64,000 nucleotides of DNA from Actinomycetes bacterium. Its GTDB lineage: Bacteria; Actinomycetota; Acidimicrobiia; Acidimicrobiales; Palsa-688. This document shows positions 26,055-33,965 of this stretch, in pieces. The translations under genes were made by a program, and so were the position numbers. The stretch spans positions 27,338 through 91,337 of the forward strand of contig JAJZMF010000023.1 in assembly GCA_021850325.1 (NCBI GenBank), written 5' to 3'. A model generated the notes under the pieces. The model ran no database searches. It was not told the origin of the DNA and worked only from the letters and a program-made list of their open reading frames with translations. Numbering within the stretch: the first letter of the stretch is position 1; each line of letters opens with the position of its first letter.

Positions 26055-28466
26055 TTGAGCCGGACCGAGAGGTTGTTCGCTGGTTTGGGCCGTTTCTCGG
26101 TCCGTTACCGCTGGTTGGTCATCGTGGCCTGGCTGGTGCTCGCCGTCGGTACCAGCTCGCTGCTGCCCTCGCTCGGCAGCGAGGTGAACAACGACAACTC
26201 CCAGTTCCTGCCGGCCAGCGCCCCGAGCAATGTGGCCGCCAAGCTCGCCGCGCCGCTGTTCGGCGGGGTGCTCGGCAGCAGCAGCACGGTGGACATCGTG
26301 GCCGTGACGGTGGGGCCAGGTGGGGCCGGCTCGTCCGGCGGGCCCCTCACCGCCGCCGACCTGGCCCAGGTCAACGCTCTGGCCGCTCAGGCGGCCCGGG
26401 CGCCGGGCGTGAGCGGCTCCCGGCTGGGAGGGTTCTCCCCGGACCGGGCGTCCGCTCAGGTGCTGGTCGACCTGAACGTGCCCCCCAGTGACATCGCGGC
26501 GCAGAAGCCGGTGGTGGGCCGACTGACCAGTGAGGTGGCCAAGTTCAACGCCTCGCCGCTGGCCTCCCGATTGGGCCTGCAGTTCCACCTGGCGGGCTCG
26601 GTGGCCACGAACGTGGCCAACCAGGCCGTCTCCAACAAAACGGGCAGCCAGGTCCAGGAGTTCTCGCTGCTCTTCATCATCGTGCTGCTCCTGGTCATCT
26701 TCCGTTCGCTGTTGGCGCCGCTCATCACCCTGGCTCCTGCCGGGTTCGCGCTGGTGGTCTCCATGAGCCTGATCGGGGAACTGGGTGCCCACGGGCTGAA
26801 GGTCTCCGAGATCACCCAGCTCCTGCTCATCGTGCTGATCCTGGGGGCAGGCACTGATTACGGGCTCTTCCTGGTCTTCAGGACGAGGGAGGAGCTGCGC
26901 TCGGGGCTGGGGCAGCGGGAGGCCGTGGCCCGGGCCATGGCCCGGGTGGGCGAGTCGATCACCGCCTCGGCCGCCACCGTGGTGTTCGCCCTGTTGAGCC
27001 TGCTGCTGGCAAGCTTCGGCCTCTACCACGACCTGGGCGTGCCCCTGGCCGTGGGCGTGGCGGTGATGCTGCTGGCCGGCCTCACCTTGCTGCCGGCCCT
27101 CCTGGCCGTGTTCGGACGCGCCGCCTTCTGGCCCTCCTTCGGGCCCCGCAGGGCATCCCGGGATGACGGCGCCGAGGGCCTGTGGGGCCGGGTGGCAGCC
27201 CGCTTCGTCGCCCGCCCTGCCCTCACGCTGGCCGGGGGAGTGGTGGTCTTCGTCGCCCTGGCCGCCGCCGCCCTCGGCTACCACTCCTCGGGTTTCGGGG
27301 GTGTCCTCAGTGCCCCCAAGGGATCGGACGAGGCAGCCGGCAACGCCGTGCTGGCCCGCCACTTCCCCTCGGCGAGCGCCAACCCGGCGAACCTGGTCTT
27401 CAGGTACCCCAAGCCCGTCTGGTCGGATGCGGGGCCTCTGCAGCAGGCGCAGGCCTCACTCGAGGGCTCCAAGCTCTTCGCCCAGTTGGTGAGCCCCCTC
27501 GACCCCAACGGGACGCCGCTCACCGCCTCCCAGCTCGAGTCCCTGCACAGGCGCCTGGGCGCACCGGCCGACATGAAGCTGCCCGAGCCCGCGTCGCTGG
27601 TGGCGAGCATCCCTCCCCAGGTCTACGTCGCCTACCGATCGGTCCTCCCCCTGGTCTCGGCCGACGGCCGGACGGTGCAGTTCGAGGCCGACCTGGTGGC
27701 CGGGCCGCAGAGCTCGAACGCAGCCCTGGACGCCACGCCGGCGGTCCGCCGGGCGGTGAGCGCGGCCGGCTCCGCTTCAGGGGCGCTGGCCAGCGGCGTG
27801 GCCGGTGAGGCGGCCGGGCTCTACGACGTGAGCAGCACCTCGGGCCACGACATGCTCTCGATCATCCCTGTCGCCATCCTGGCCATCGGGTTGCTGCTCG
27901 GCCTGCTCCTGCGGAGCGTGGTCGCACCCCTGTACCTGATCGTGAGCGTCGGCCTGTCCTACCTGGCCGCGCTCGGCCTGTCGACACTGGTGTTCATCGA
28001 CCTCGGGGGCAACGGTGGGATCACCTTCATCCTCCCCTTCTTGATGTTCATCTTCCTGTTGGCGCTGGGGGAGGACTACAACATCCTGGTCATGACGCGC
28101 ATCAGGGAGGAGGCCCACAACATGAGCCTCCCCCGGGCGGTGGTCAAGGCCGTCGGCCGTACCGGTGCGACTGTGACCTCGGCCGGTATGGTGCTGGCCG
28201 GCACGTTCGCGGTCCTCGCCTTCTCGGCGGGCAGCGGGCCCGGTTCCGGCCAGGTGCGCGACGTCGGCTTCGGCCTGGCCATCGGGGTCCTCATGGACAC
28301 CTTCCTGGTGCGCACGCTCCTCGTGCCCTCGACCGTGGCCCTGCTCGGCCGTTGGAACTGGTGGCCTGGCCGGCTGTCCACCATCACCGACCACCACGCC
28401 CGGGGTCTCGTAGACCTCGGGCCGGAGGGCACCGAGGAGCCCGGCCTGGAGGAGGCGCGGCGCTGA
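26055..28466 (+). CDS. MMPL/RND-family membrane transporter
   Basis: 803-residue inner-membrane exporter of the MmpL type, used in actinobacteria to move lipids or drugs using proton motive force. TTG start at 26055 with AGGAGGAG six to seven bases upstream; the protein begins MSRTERLFAGLGRFSVRYRW. About twelve transmembrane helices are arranged as two repeats, each with a large extracytoplasmic loop. The proton-relay Asp-Tyr pairs are present in both halves: LGAGTDYGLFLVFR and ALGEDYNILVMTRIREE. It is alone in its transcription unit, divergent from the B12 operon; the cargo is unknown. Confidence 0.92.
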   Translation: MSRTERLFAGLGRFSVRYRWLVIVAWLVLAVGTSSLLPSLGSEVNNDNSQFLPASAPSNVAAKLAAPLFGGVLGSSSTVDIVAVTVGPGGAGSSGGPLTAADLAQVNALAAQAARAPGVSGSRLGGFSPDRASAQVLVDLNVPPSDIAAQKPVVGRLTSEVAKFNASPLASRLGLQFHLAGSVATNVANQAVSNKTGSQVQEFSLLFIIVLLLVIFRSLLAPLITLAPAGFALVVSMSLIGELGAHGLKVSEITQLLLIVLILGAGTDYGLFLVFRTREELRSGLGQREAVARAMARVGESITASAATVVFALLSLLLASFGLYHDLGVPLAVGVAVMLLAGLTLLPALLAVFGRAAFWPSFGPRRASRDDGAEGLWGRVAARFVARPALTLAGGVVVFVALAAAALGYHSSGFGGVLSAPKGSDEAAGNAVLARHFPSASANPANLVFRYPKPVWSDAGPLQQAQASLEGSKLFAQLVSPLDPNGTPLTASQLESLHRRLGAPADMKLPEPASLVASIPPQVYVAYRSVLPLVSADGRTVQFEADLVAGPQSSNAALDATPAVRRAVSAAGSASGALASGVAGEAAGLYDVSSTSGHDMLSIIPVAILAIGLLLGLLLRSVVAPLYLIVSVGLSYLAALGLSTLVFIDLGGNGGITFILPFLMFIFLLALGEDYNILVMTRIREEAHNMSLPRAVVKAVGRTGATVTSAGMVLAGTFAVLAFSAGSGPGSGQVRDVGFGLAIGVLMDTFLVRTLLVPSTVALLGRWNWWPGRLSTITDHHARGLVDLGPEGTEEPGLEEARR

Positions 28467-28760
28467 ACCGCCCGGCCGGCGCCCTCCGCCTGGGCCGGCG
28501 CTCACAGCGGTGCCCGGTGCGCTCCGTGGCCTCCCGGGCAGGGAGGCCGACGGTTGCGCACCACATGGGACGCTGGGAGACTGGGTGGTGCGGCTGGGCC
28601 GCGGACGGGCCCTGCGTGCCGGCCCGGCGGCCGCCCAGTGCCAACGTCCGAGGAGCCAGGGGGTCGACCACATGTGCGGGAAGCTGACCGGGAGGGCCGC
28701 GACGCGGCCTGGCGGGCTTGCCCAGGGCCAGGGGTGCCCCTGCCCCGGAACGGCCGGGCC

Positions 28761-29702
28761 GTGCTGAGCGAGGCGGGCAGGCGGGGCAGGGTGGTACTGG
28801 CGCCCACCGCGGAGGCCTTTGCCCGCGAGGCGGTCGAGGCCGGGGGCGGCACGGTGGTGGGGCCGGGCGAGGGGGCCGACTGCCTCGTCTGGCTGGGCAG
28901 ACCGGCTGAGGTGGCCGCCGCCCTCGAGGCCGAGGACGCCCTCGAGTGGGTGCAGCTCCCCATGGCCGGGGTGGAGGGAGTAGCCGAAGCAGGGGTCTTC
29001 GACGACCCGCGCTGGTCCGGTCTGACCTGGACCTGTGCCAAGGGCTCCTTCGCCGAGCCCGTGGCGGAGCACGCCCTGGCGCTGGCACTGGCGGGCCTAC
29101 GCCACCTGGCGCTGCGGGCGCGTGCCACCTCCTGGGGGGAGCAGGCAGGGACGACCCTCTACGACGCCCAGGTCACTGTGCTCGGAGGGGGCGGCATCGC
29201 CGCCTCGCTGCTCCAGTTGCTGGAGCCCTTCCGGGTGAGGGCCACCGTCGTGCGCCGTTCAGCCGAGCCCCTGGCCGGGGCGTGGAGGACGGTGACGCCG
29301 GAGCACCTCCACGAGGTGCTCCCCGGCTCCCGGTGCCTGTTCGTGGCGCTGGCCCTGCACCCCGGTACGGTCAAGGTCGTTGGCGAGCGCGAGCTCGAGC
29401 TGCTGGGCCCTGACGGATGGCTGGTGAACGTGGCCCGGGGGCGCCATGTGGACACGGAGGCCCTGGTGAAGGCGTTGCAGGAGGGCACGATCGGAGGGGC
29501 GGGCCTGGACGTGACCGACCCCGAACCCCTGCCTGCCGGGCACCCGCTCTGGTCGATGCCCAATTGCCTGGTGACACCGCACACCGCTGACACACCTGAG
29601 ATGGTCCGGGCGTTGCTCGCCACCAGGGTGACCGAGAACGTGGCCCGCTGGCGGGAGGGCCGGCGACTGGTGGGCCTGGTGGACCCGGCCGCCGGCTACT
29701 GA
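28761..29702 (+). CDS. D-isomer-specific 2-hydroxyacid dehydrogenase family protein
   Basis: NAD-dependent oxidoreductase of about 313 residues; GTG 28761 is preferred because upstream in-frame sequence is Arg/Pro/Gly noise. The NAD-binding domain is inserted in the catalytic domain as usual: TVLGGGGIAASLLQLLEPF (the family consensus GxGxxG is partly altered to GGGGIA). Catalytic residues are Arg in VNVARGRHVDTEAL, Glu in DPEPLPAGHPLW and His in VTPHTADTPEM. The 294-base gap before it holds no gene I can support. It ends 3 bases before the kinase-like gene and may be co-transcribed with the triad; the substrate is unknown. Confidence 0.82.
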   Translation: MLSEAGRRGRVVLAPTAEAFAREAVEAGGGTVVGPGEGADCLVWLGRPAEVAAALEAEDALEWVQLPMAGVEGVAEAGVFDDPRWSGLTWTCAKGSFAEPVAEHALALALAGLRHLALRARATSWGEQAGTTLYDAQVTVLGGGGIAASLLQLLEPFRVRATVVRRSAEPLAGAWRTVTPEHLHEVLPGSRCLFVALALHPGTVKVVGERELELLGPDGWLVNVARGRHVDTEALVKALQEGTIGGAGLDVTDPEPLPAGHPLWSMPNCLVTPHTADTPEMVRALLATRVTENVARWREGRRLVGLVDPAAGY

Positions 29703-29705
29703 ACT

Positions 29706-31142
29706 GTGGGCTGGGAGCCTGCCTCGGCGAGGACCGGCCGTCCCGTCCCCGGCGCTCCCGAGGAGGCCCCGGTCGTGGCGGCCGGGGAGCTCGTACTGGG
29801 CGGGCTGCTGGCCGAGGGGGGCGAGGGCCGGGTTTTCGAGGTGGTGTCTGCGCCTCCTGGCCTCGGCGGCCCGGGCCCCGTGGTGTACAAGCAGCTGCGC
29901 TCACCGCGCCCTCTCGGGGAGCTGAGGGCCGTCGTCGCCGTGCCCGGGGCCGTCCGTGCGGCCCGGCCGGAGCTGGCGGAGAGGGTGAGGACCGGTTCCT
30001 CCTGGCCGCTGGCGGTGGTCGTGGACGAGGCGGCCCCGACCGCTAGCGTGGCGTCCTCGGCGGGCCGGGAAGGCCCGCTCGCCCTGGGGGCCCTGCTGCC
30101 ACGCGCGCCCGAGCGCTTCCGCGTGCTGCACCGGGACGGTTCCGCCCGCTTGGCAGGCCTTTCGTACCTCGCCACTGACCCCGACCGGGTGGAGCTGGCC
30201 TACGGGGTCGACGTGCCCGCGCCGGGGGCCGCCGAGCGGGTGGCCATCGTGCTCAGCCTGGCGCTGCTGCTCGAGGCGCTCCAGGAGGCTCCCGGTGCGC
30301 CCCCTGTCGCCCATGGCGACCTGTCGGCCCGCAACGTGCTCTGGTCCTTGGCACCGGCGCCAGAGGTGTACGTGATCGACTGCGACGGGGCCGCTCCGGC
30401 CGGCGGGGCCGACCGGCCCCGGGTGACCACGCCCAACTGGGAGGACCCGGCTCTCCGCCCGGGTGGCCCGGTCAGCCTGGCGGCGGACCGCTACGCGCTG
30501 GGGCTCACCTTCCTGCGGGTCGTCGGAGCAGCCAACTTCCCGCTCCAGGGCCGTCAGCGCTCGGGCGCCCCGGTGGCCGTGGACCTGGAACTGCCCCGTA
30601 CCTGGCGCCGCCTCCCCGACATGGCATGGCTGTGGAGGCTGTGCGAGCGCTCCCTGTCCGTGGTGGGTGCCGAGCACCGGCCGGCGCCCTCGGAGTGGGT
30701 GGCAGCACTCAGGGCGCTGCTGGCGGAACTGGGGCAACCGGTCAGCGGACAGGCCGCCGGTGCCGGGGCGACGGTGCCGGTGCTCGCAGGGGAGGCACCT
30801 CCCGATGTGGAGGTGCGCCCCGTGCTGAGGCACCGCGCCCCGTCCACCTGGCAGCTGGTCAGGCCCGAGAGGCAGACGGCGCCGGTTGGCGCCGGTGCCC
30901 ACCAGGGTGCGCTGGCCGGGCTGGTAGGGCTCCCTGTGGGGGCCAACTGGCGCAGTGTGCTCCGGGCGGCGCTGGGCATCTGGGCCGGTGCTCACCGCTT
31001 GGCAGCACGTCTGCTGGCCCGTCCGGGACGCCGGCGCCACGGCGCCCGCCGCTTGGCCGGCCTCCTCGTGTTCGACCTCGCCGCCGGGTGCGTCGCCCTC
31101 TTCCTCACCGGCATGGTGGTGAGCCCCTGGATCGGGCTGTGA
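29706..31142 (+). CDS. Protein-kinase-like membrane protein of a kinase/VWA/PP2C triad
   Basis: 478 residues, GTG 29706. A divergent kinase fold runs from ~28 to ~345: glycine loop LAEGGEGRVFEV, ATP lysine K62 (VVYKQLR), catalytic loop AHGDLSARNVL (H203-G-D205, N210) and metal-binding VIDCDGA (D225-C-D227 in place of DFG). All catalytic residues are thus present. A linker leads to a C-terminal hydrophobic segment (LLVFDLAAGCVALFLTGMVVSPWIGL) that would anchor it in the membrane. The next genes encode a VWA protein and a PP2C phosphatase, the arrangement described as the TerY-phosphorylation triad. The target is unknown. Confidence 0.82.
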   Translation: MGWEPASARTGRPVPGAPEEAPVVAAGELVLGGLLAEGGEGRVFEVVSAPPGLGGPGPVVYKQLRSPRPLGELRAVVAVPGAVRAARPELAERVRTGSSWPLAVVVDEAAPTASVASSAGREGPLALGALLPRAPERFRVLHRDGSARLAGLSYLATDPDRVELAYGVDVPAPGAAERVAIVLSLALLLEALQEAPGAPPVAHGDLSARNVLWSLAPAPEVYVIDCDGAAPAGGADRPRVTTPNWEDPALRPGGPVSLAADRYALGLTFLRVVGAANFPLQGRQRSGAPVAVDLELPRTWRRLPDMAWLWRLCERSLSVVGAEHRPAPSEWVAALRALLAELGQPVSGQAAGAGATVPVLAGEAPPDVEVRPVLRHRAPSTWQLVRPERQTAPVGAGAHQGALAGLVGLPVGANWRSVLRAALGIWAGAHRLAARLLARPGRRRHGARRLAGLLVFDLAAGCVALFLTGMVVSPWIGL

Positions 31143-31199
31143 CCGGCCGTGCTGGGGGATTTTGTCAGGGTTGCCTGCTCCGGTAGCCTCGGACGGGCG

Positions 31200-31907
31200 A
31201 TGGCCAGCGAGCTTGTGGGCGCCGAAGAGCGCTATGCAGTGTTCCCCTTCTACCTCTGCCTGGATGTCTCCCAGTCGATGGCCGGTGAGCCGGTCTCGCA
31301 GGTCAATGCCGAGCTCCCCCTGGTGCTCCGGGCCATCGGACAGGACCCGGCCGTGGCCGAGGTGGTGCGTTTTGCGGTCGTGACCTTCTCCGACACGGCC
31401 CGTACCCTGCTCCCGCTGGCGGACCTGGCGCTGGTCGAGGCGATGCCCACGGTGGAGGTGGAGGGCCGCACCTCCTATGCCGCCGCCTTCGACCACCTGC
31501 GCCGGGTGATCGAGGCCGACTACCACGCCGGGCGCAGCGAGGGGGAGCGTTGGTACCGTCCGGCCGTCCTTTTCGTCTCCGACGGCCGGCCCACCGACCC
31601 GGACGAACGTTGGCGCCAGGCTCTGGCCCGCCTGGCCGACCCGACCTGGAAGCGGCGCCCCAACATCCTGGCCTTCGGCTTCGGGGAGGCCGTGCCCGAG
31701 GTGCTGGCCGAGGTGGCAGGGAACAAGCCCAACCGCGCCTTCGTGGCCACCCGGGACGCCCCGCCGTCCGCGGTGGTGCCCGAGCTGATGGCTGGGTTGG
31801 TCCAGTCCATCGTCAGCAGTTCGGCCAGCGCCTATTCGGGGTCGCCCCAGTTGGTGCCGCCCCAGCTGGCGAACATGCAGCCCATACCGGTGGACGAGCT
31901 GGGATGA
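31200..31907 (+). CDS. TerY-like von Willebrand factor A domain protein
   Basis: 235-residue VWA protein; ATG 31200 chosen (GTG 31149 is an in-frame alternative). The metal-ion-dependent adhesion site is intact: D22-V-S24-Q-S26 (LCLDVSQSM), T91 (GRTSYAAAF) and D128 (SDGRPTD). FYLCLDVSQSMAGEPV and the PTDPDERW segment match the TerY subgroup, seen with kinases and PP2C phosphatases. The C-terminal tail (VPPQLANMQPIPVDELG) is short and Pro-rich. Its stop overlaps the PP2C start as ATGA, so the two are translationally coupled. Likely a phospho-regulated metal-binding adaptor; no partner is proven. Confidence 0.85.
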   Translation: MASELVGAEERYAVFPFYLCLDVSQSMAGEPVSQVNAELPLVLRAIGQDPAVAEVVRFAVVTFSDTARTLLPLADLALVEAMPTVEVEGRTSYAAAFDHLRRVIEADYHAGRSEGERWYRPAVLFVSDGRPTDPDERWRQALARLADPTWKRRPNILAFGFGEAVPEVLAEVAGNKPNRAFVATRDAPPSAVVPELMAGLVQSIVSSSASAYSGSPQLVPPQLANMQPIPVDELG

Positions 31908-32800
31908 CCCCGGGGTGGGCCGGCCCCGCCTGGGGCCAGCCTTCCGCCGCCAGTGCCGCGCCCGTACCTCGTCGCCCCACCGTGGCGGCCGAGGACGCCG
32001 CCTACAGGGCGGAAGGTGGCATGTCCGCCGGACTGGTCGTCCTGGCCGCGAGCGTGGCCGGGGTCTCGCACCGTCTGGCGGAGCGGCGCAACGAGGACTC
32101 CTTCGCCTGGTCCTCGGCTGGGCCGGGGCGGCTGGCGGTAGCCGTGGCCGACGGTGTCAGCTCGGCCGGGCGGGGGGGTGAGGGCGCGGCCCTGGCTGTG
32201 CGCGCCGCCAGCCAGTGGACGGCCGCCCATGTCCCTCGGGTACCGGCGCACGGGGAGGCACGCGATGTGACCGGCTGCACCTCTGCCCTGGTGGCCGCGA
32301 ACGAGCGCCTGCTCCTGGCTCAGCCGGGCAGGCCCGCAGGGCCCGGTTCCGAGCTTGCCACGACCCTGGTGGCCGGCTTGGTCGAGCAGGCCCCTGGTGG
32401 CCGGGCACGGGCCTGCTTGGCCAGGGTGGGGGACAGCACAGGCTTCGTGCTGTCGGCCGGGCGCACCTGGCGGGAGGTGTTCCTGCCCGGGGGCGACGAC
32501 GGTCCCGCCACCGATGCGCTTCCCCACCCGGCTCTTGGGCTGGACGCGGACGTGGTCCAGGTGGTGGAGGTGGACCTCGAGCCGGGCGAGGCGCTGGTCC
32601 TGGTCACCGACGGGGTGGCCAACCCTCTGCGTGACGGCCCCTCGACGGTGGCCCCGGCACTGGGCGGGGTCGTGGCCGAGGCCGCGGTCGGACGGGTGTC
32701 ACCGGTGGGGCTGCTGGCGGCGCTCGACTTCAGCCGCCGGGGGGCCCACGACGACCGCACCCTGCTGCTGGTCTCGTCCTGGCCCGAGCATGGGGCCTAG
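31904..32800 (+). CDS. PP2C-family protein phosphatase of the triad
   Basis: 298-residue Mg/Mn-dependent Ser/Thr phosphatase. A ~50-residue Ala/Pro-rich N-terminus precedes the domain. Metal and catalytic motifs: SHRLAERRNEDSF (Arg and first Asp), VADGVSSAGRGGEGA, RVGDSTGF, LVTDGVANPL and the terminal HDDRTLLLV. It presumably reverses phosphorylation by the neighbouring kinase-like protein. Its TAG stop shares a CTAG palindrome with the convergent lgt stop, so the two genes abut exactly. Confidence 0.88.
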   Translation: MTPGWAGPAWGQPSAASAAPVPRRPTVAAEDAAYRAEGGMSAGLVVLAASVAGVSHRLAERRNEDSFAWSSAGPGRLAVAVADGVSSAGRGGEGAALAVRAASQWTAAHVPRVPAHGEARDVTGCTSALVAANERLLLAQPGRPAGPGSELATTLVAGLVEQAPGGRARACLARVGDSTGFVLSAGRTWREVFLPGGDDGPATDALPHPALGLDADVVQVVEVDLEPGEALVLVTDGVANPLRDGPSTVAPALGGVVAEAAVGRVSPVGLLAALDFSRRGAHDDRTLLLVSSWPEHGA

Positions 32801-33822
32801 GTGCTCGGTCCCCATTGGTCCCCGCGGGGCACCGGGCCGGGCTCCTTCGTGCTCCCGCCCTCTTCCCCCGTATGGGCGTCACCGGCGTCACCGGCGCTGC
32901 GGGCCTGCCGGGGCCGGGTGACAGCGACGGCCGCGAGCTGGGCGGCGACCACGTGCTCGGCGAGCGGTTCGCCTACCAGCTCGTCCCCCGGCCTCGGCCG
33001 GCCTCTCAGCACCAGCACGGCGCTCGCTGCCAGGAACACGATGATGCTCGTCCAGTCGTTGAGGCGCAGTCCCAGGTACCGGTGAGCCGGGTCGATCCGC
33101 AGGTACTCGGTGAAGAAGCGCCCGAAGGTGTAGATGGCGACGTAGGCGGCGAAGAGGTAGCCCCGTCGGAGTCGGAGCCTCCTCTCGATGAGCAGCAGCA
33201 GGCCGAAGGTGGCGAGGTCCCAGATGCACTCGTATAGGAAGGTGGGCTGGAAGGTGCCGGGTAGGTAGTGCCCGGCGACGTAGGGCGTGCGGTACCTGAC
33301 GGGGAAGATGTTGCCCAGTTCGGTCTGGTCGGTGATGCGGACCGCCCACGGGAGCTTGCTGGGCAGGCCGAAGAGCTCCTGGTTGAAGTAGTTCCCCCAC
33401 CGCCCGACGGCCTGGGCGACGGCCAGGGTGGGGGCCACCACGTCGAGCAGGGGAGGCAGGGGGGCCGGCACCCGCCTCGCCCTCAGCCAGCCACCCAGTA
33501 CGCCGCCGGCCACGCCACCCCAGATGCCCAGGCCGCCGTTCCACACAGCGAGGATCTCGAGCGGGTTGCCGCCCGTGTCCTGCTGCCAGCTGGTCGCCAC
33601 CGAGTAGAGCCGGGCCCCGATGAGCCCGGCCACAACGGCCCAGATGGCTATGGGCACCATGGCGGAGGGCACTCCGCCCAGGCGTGCCCAGCGACGTTGG
33701 GCCAGGGCGGCGGCCAAGAGGACGCCGATGGCGATCAGCAGCCCGTAGAAGTGCAGCGCCACGGGGCCGATGTGGAGGCCGTTGACGGGTGGGCTCGGTA
33801 TGTAACCGGTCACGAGCCGCAC
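32797..33822 (-). CDS. lgt: Prolipoprotein diacylglyceryl transferase
   Basis: Integral membrane enzyme that transfers diacylglycerol from phosphatidylglycerol to the lipobox Cys of prolipoproteins. 341 residues, GTG 33822 (GTG 33813 is also possible). Seven hydrophobic helices; family signatures are LHFYGLLIAIGVL, GLIGARLYSV, GGLGIWGGVAGGVLGG, the hallmark GRWGNYFNQELFG with its essential Arg/Asn/Glu, and YTFGRFFTEYLRIDP. A charged C-terminal tail (~60 residues, Thr/Gly/Glu/Pro) extends beyond the core. It is isolated from other secretion genes in this window. Confidence 0.95.
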   Translation of the reverse strand: MRLVTGYIPSPPVNGLHIGPVALHFYGLLIAIGVLLAAALAQRRWARLGGVPSAMVPIAIWAVVAGLIGARLYSVATSWQQDTGGNPLEILAVWNGGLGIWGGVAGGVLGGWLRARRVPAPLPPLLDVVAPTLAVAQAVGRWGNYFNQELFGLPSKLPWAVRITDQTELGNIFPVRYRTPYVAGHYLPGTFQPTFLYECIWDLATFGLLLLIERRLRLRRGYLFAAYVAIYTFGRFFTEYLRIDPAHRYLGLRLNDWTSIIVFLAASAVLVLRGRPRPGDELVGEPLAEHVVAAQLAAVAVTRPRQARSAGDAGDAHTGEEGGSTKEPGPVPRGDQWGPST

Positions 33823-33965
33823 AACCTAGGCGAAGTGGGCGCCGCCGGGCCCGCATGGCCGGCGGGGCGCTGTAGAAAGACAAGGGTCATGTCGACGCTT
33901 GGAGGACCTCTGCGGGGTGTTGCAGGTTGACGGGGCGCCGTCAGGGGGCCGGAGGGGGCCGCTCC

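Noticed and set aside
25974..27362. 462-codon open frame opposite the MMPL gene
   Set aside because: Low-complexity Gln/Gly/His-rich antisense sequence typical of GC-rich shadows; MMPL on the other strand is certain.
28467..28760. Gene in the gap after the MMPL transporter
   Set aside because: Open frames here are short and low-complexity, with no ribosome binding site or motif; only weak partial inverted repeats were seen.
29901..31526. 541-codon frame opposite the kinase-like and VWA genes
   Set aside because: No domain-like pattern; the sense genes show intact catalytic motifs.
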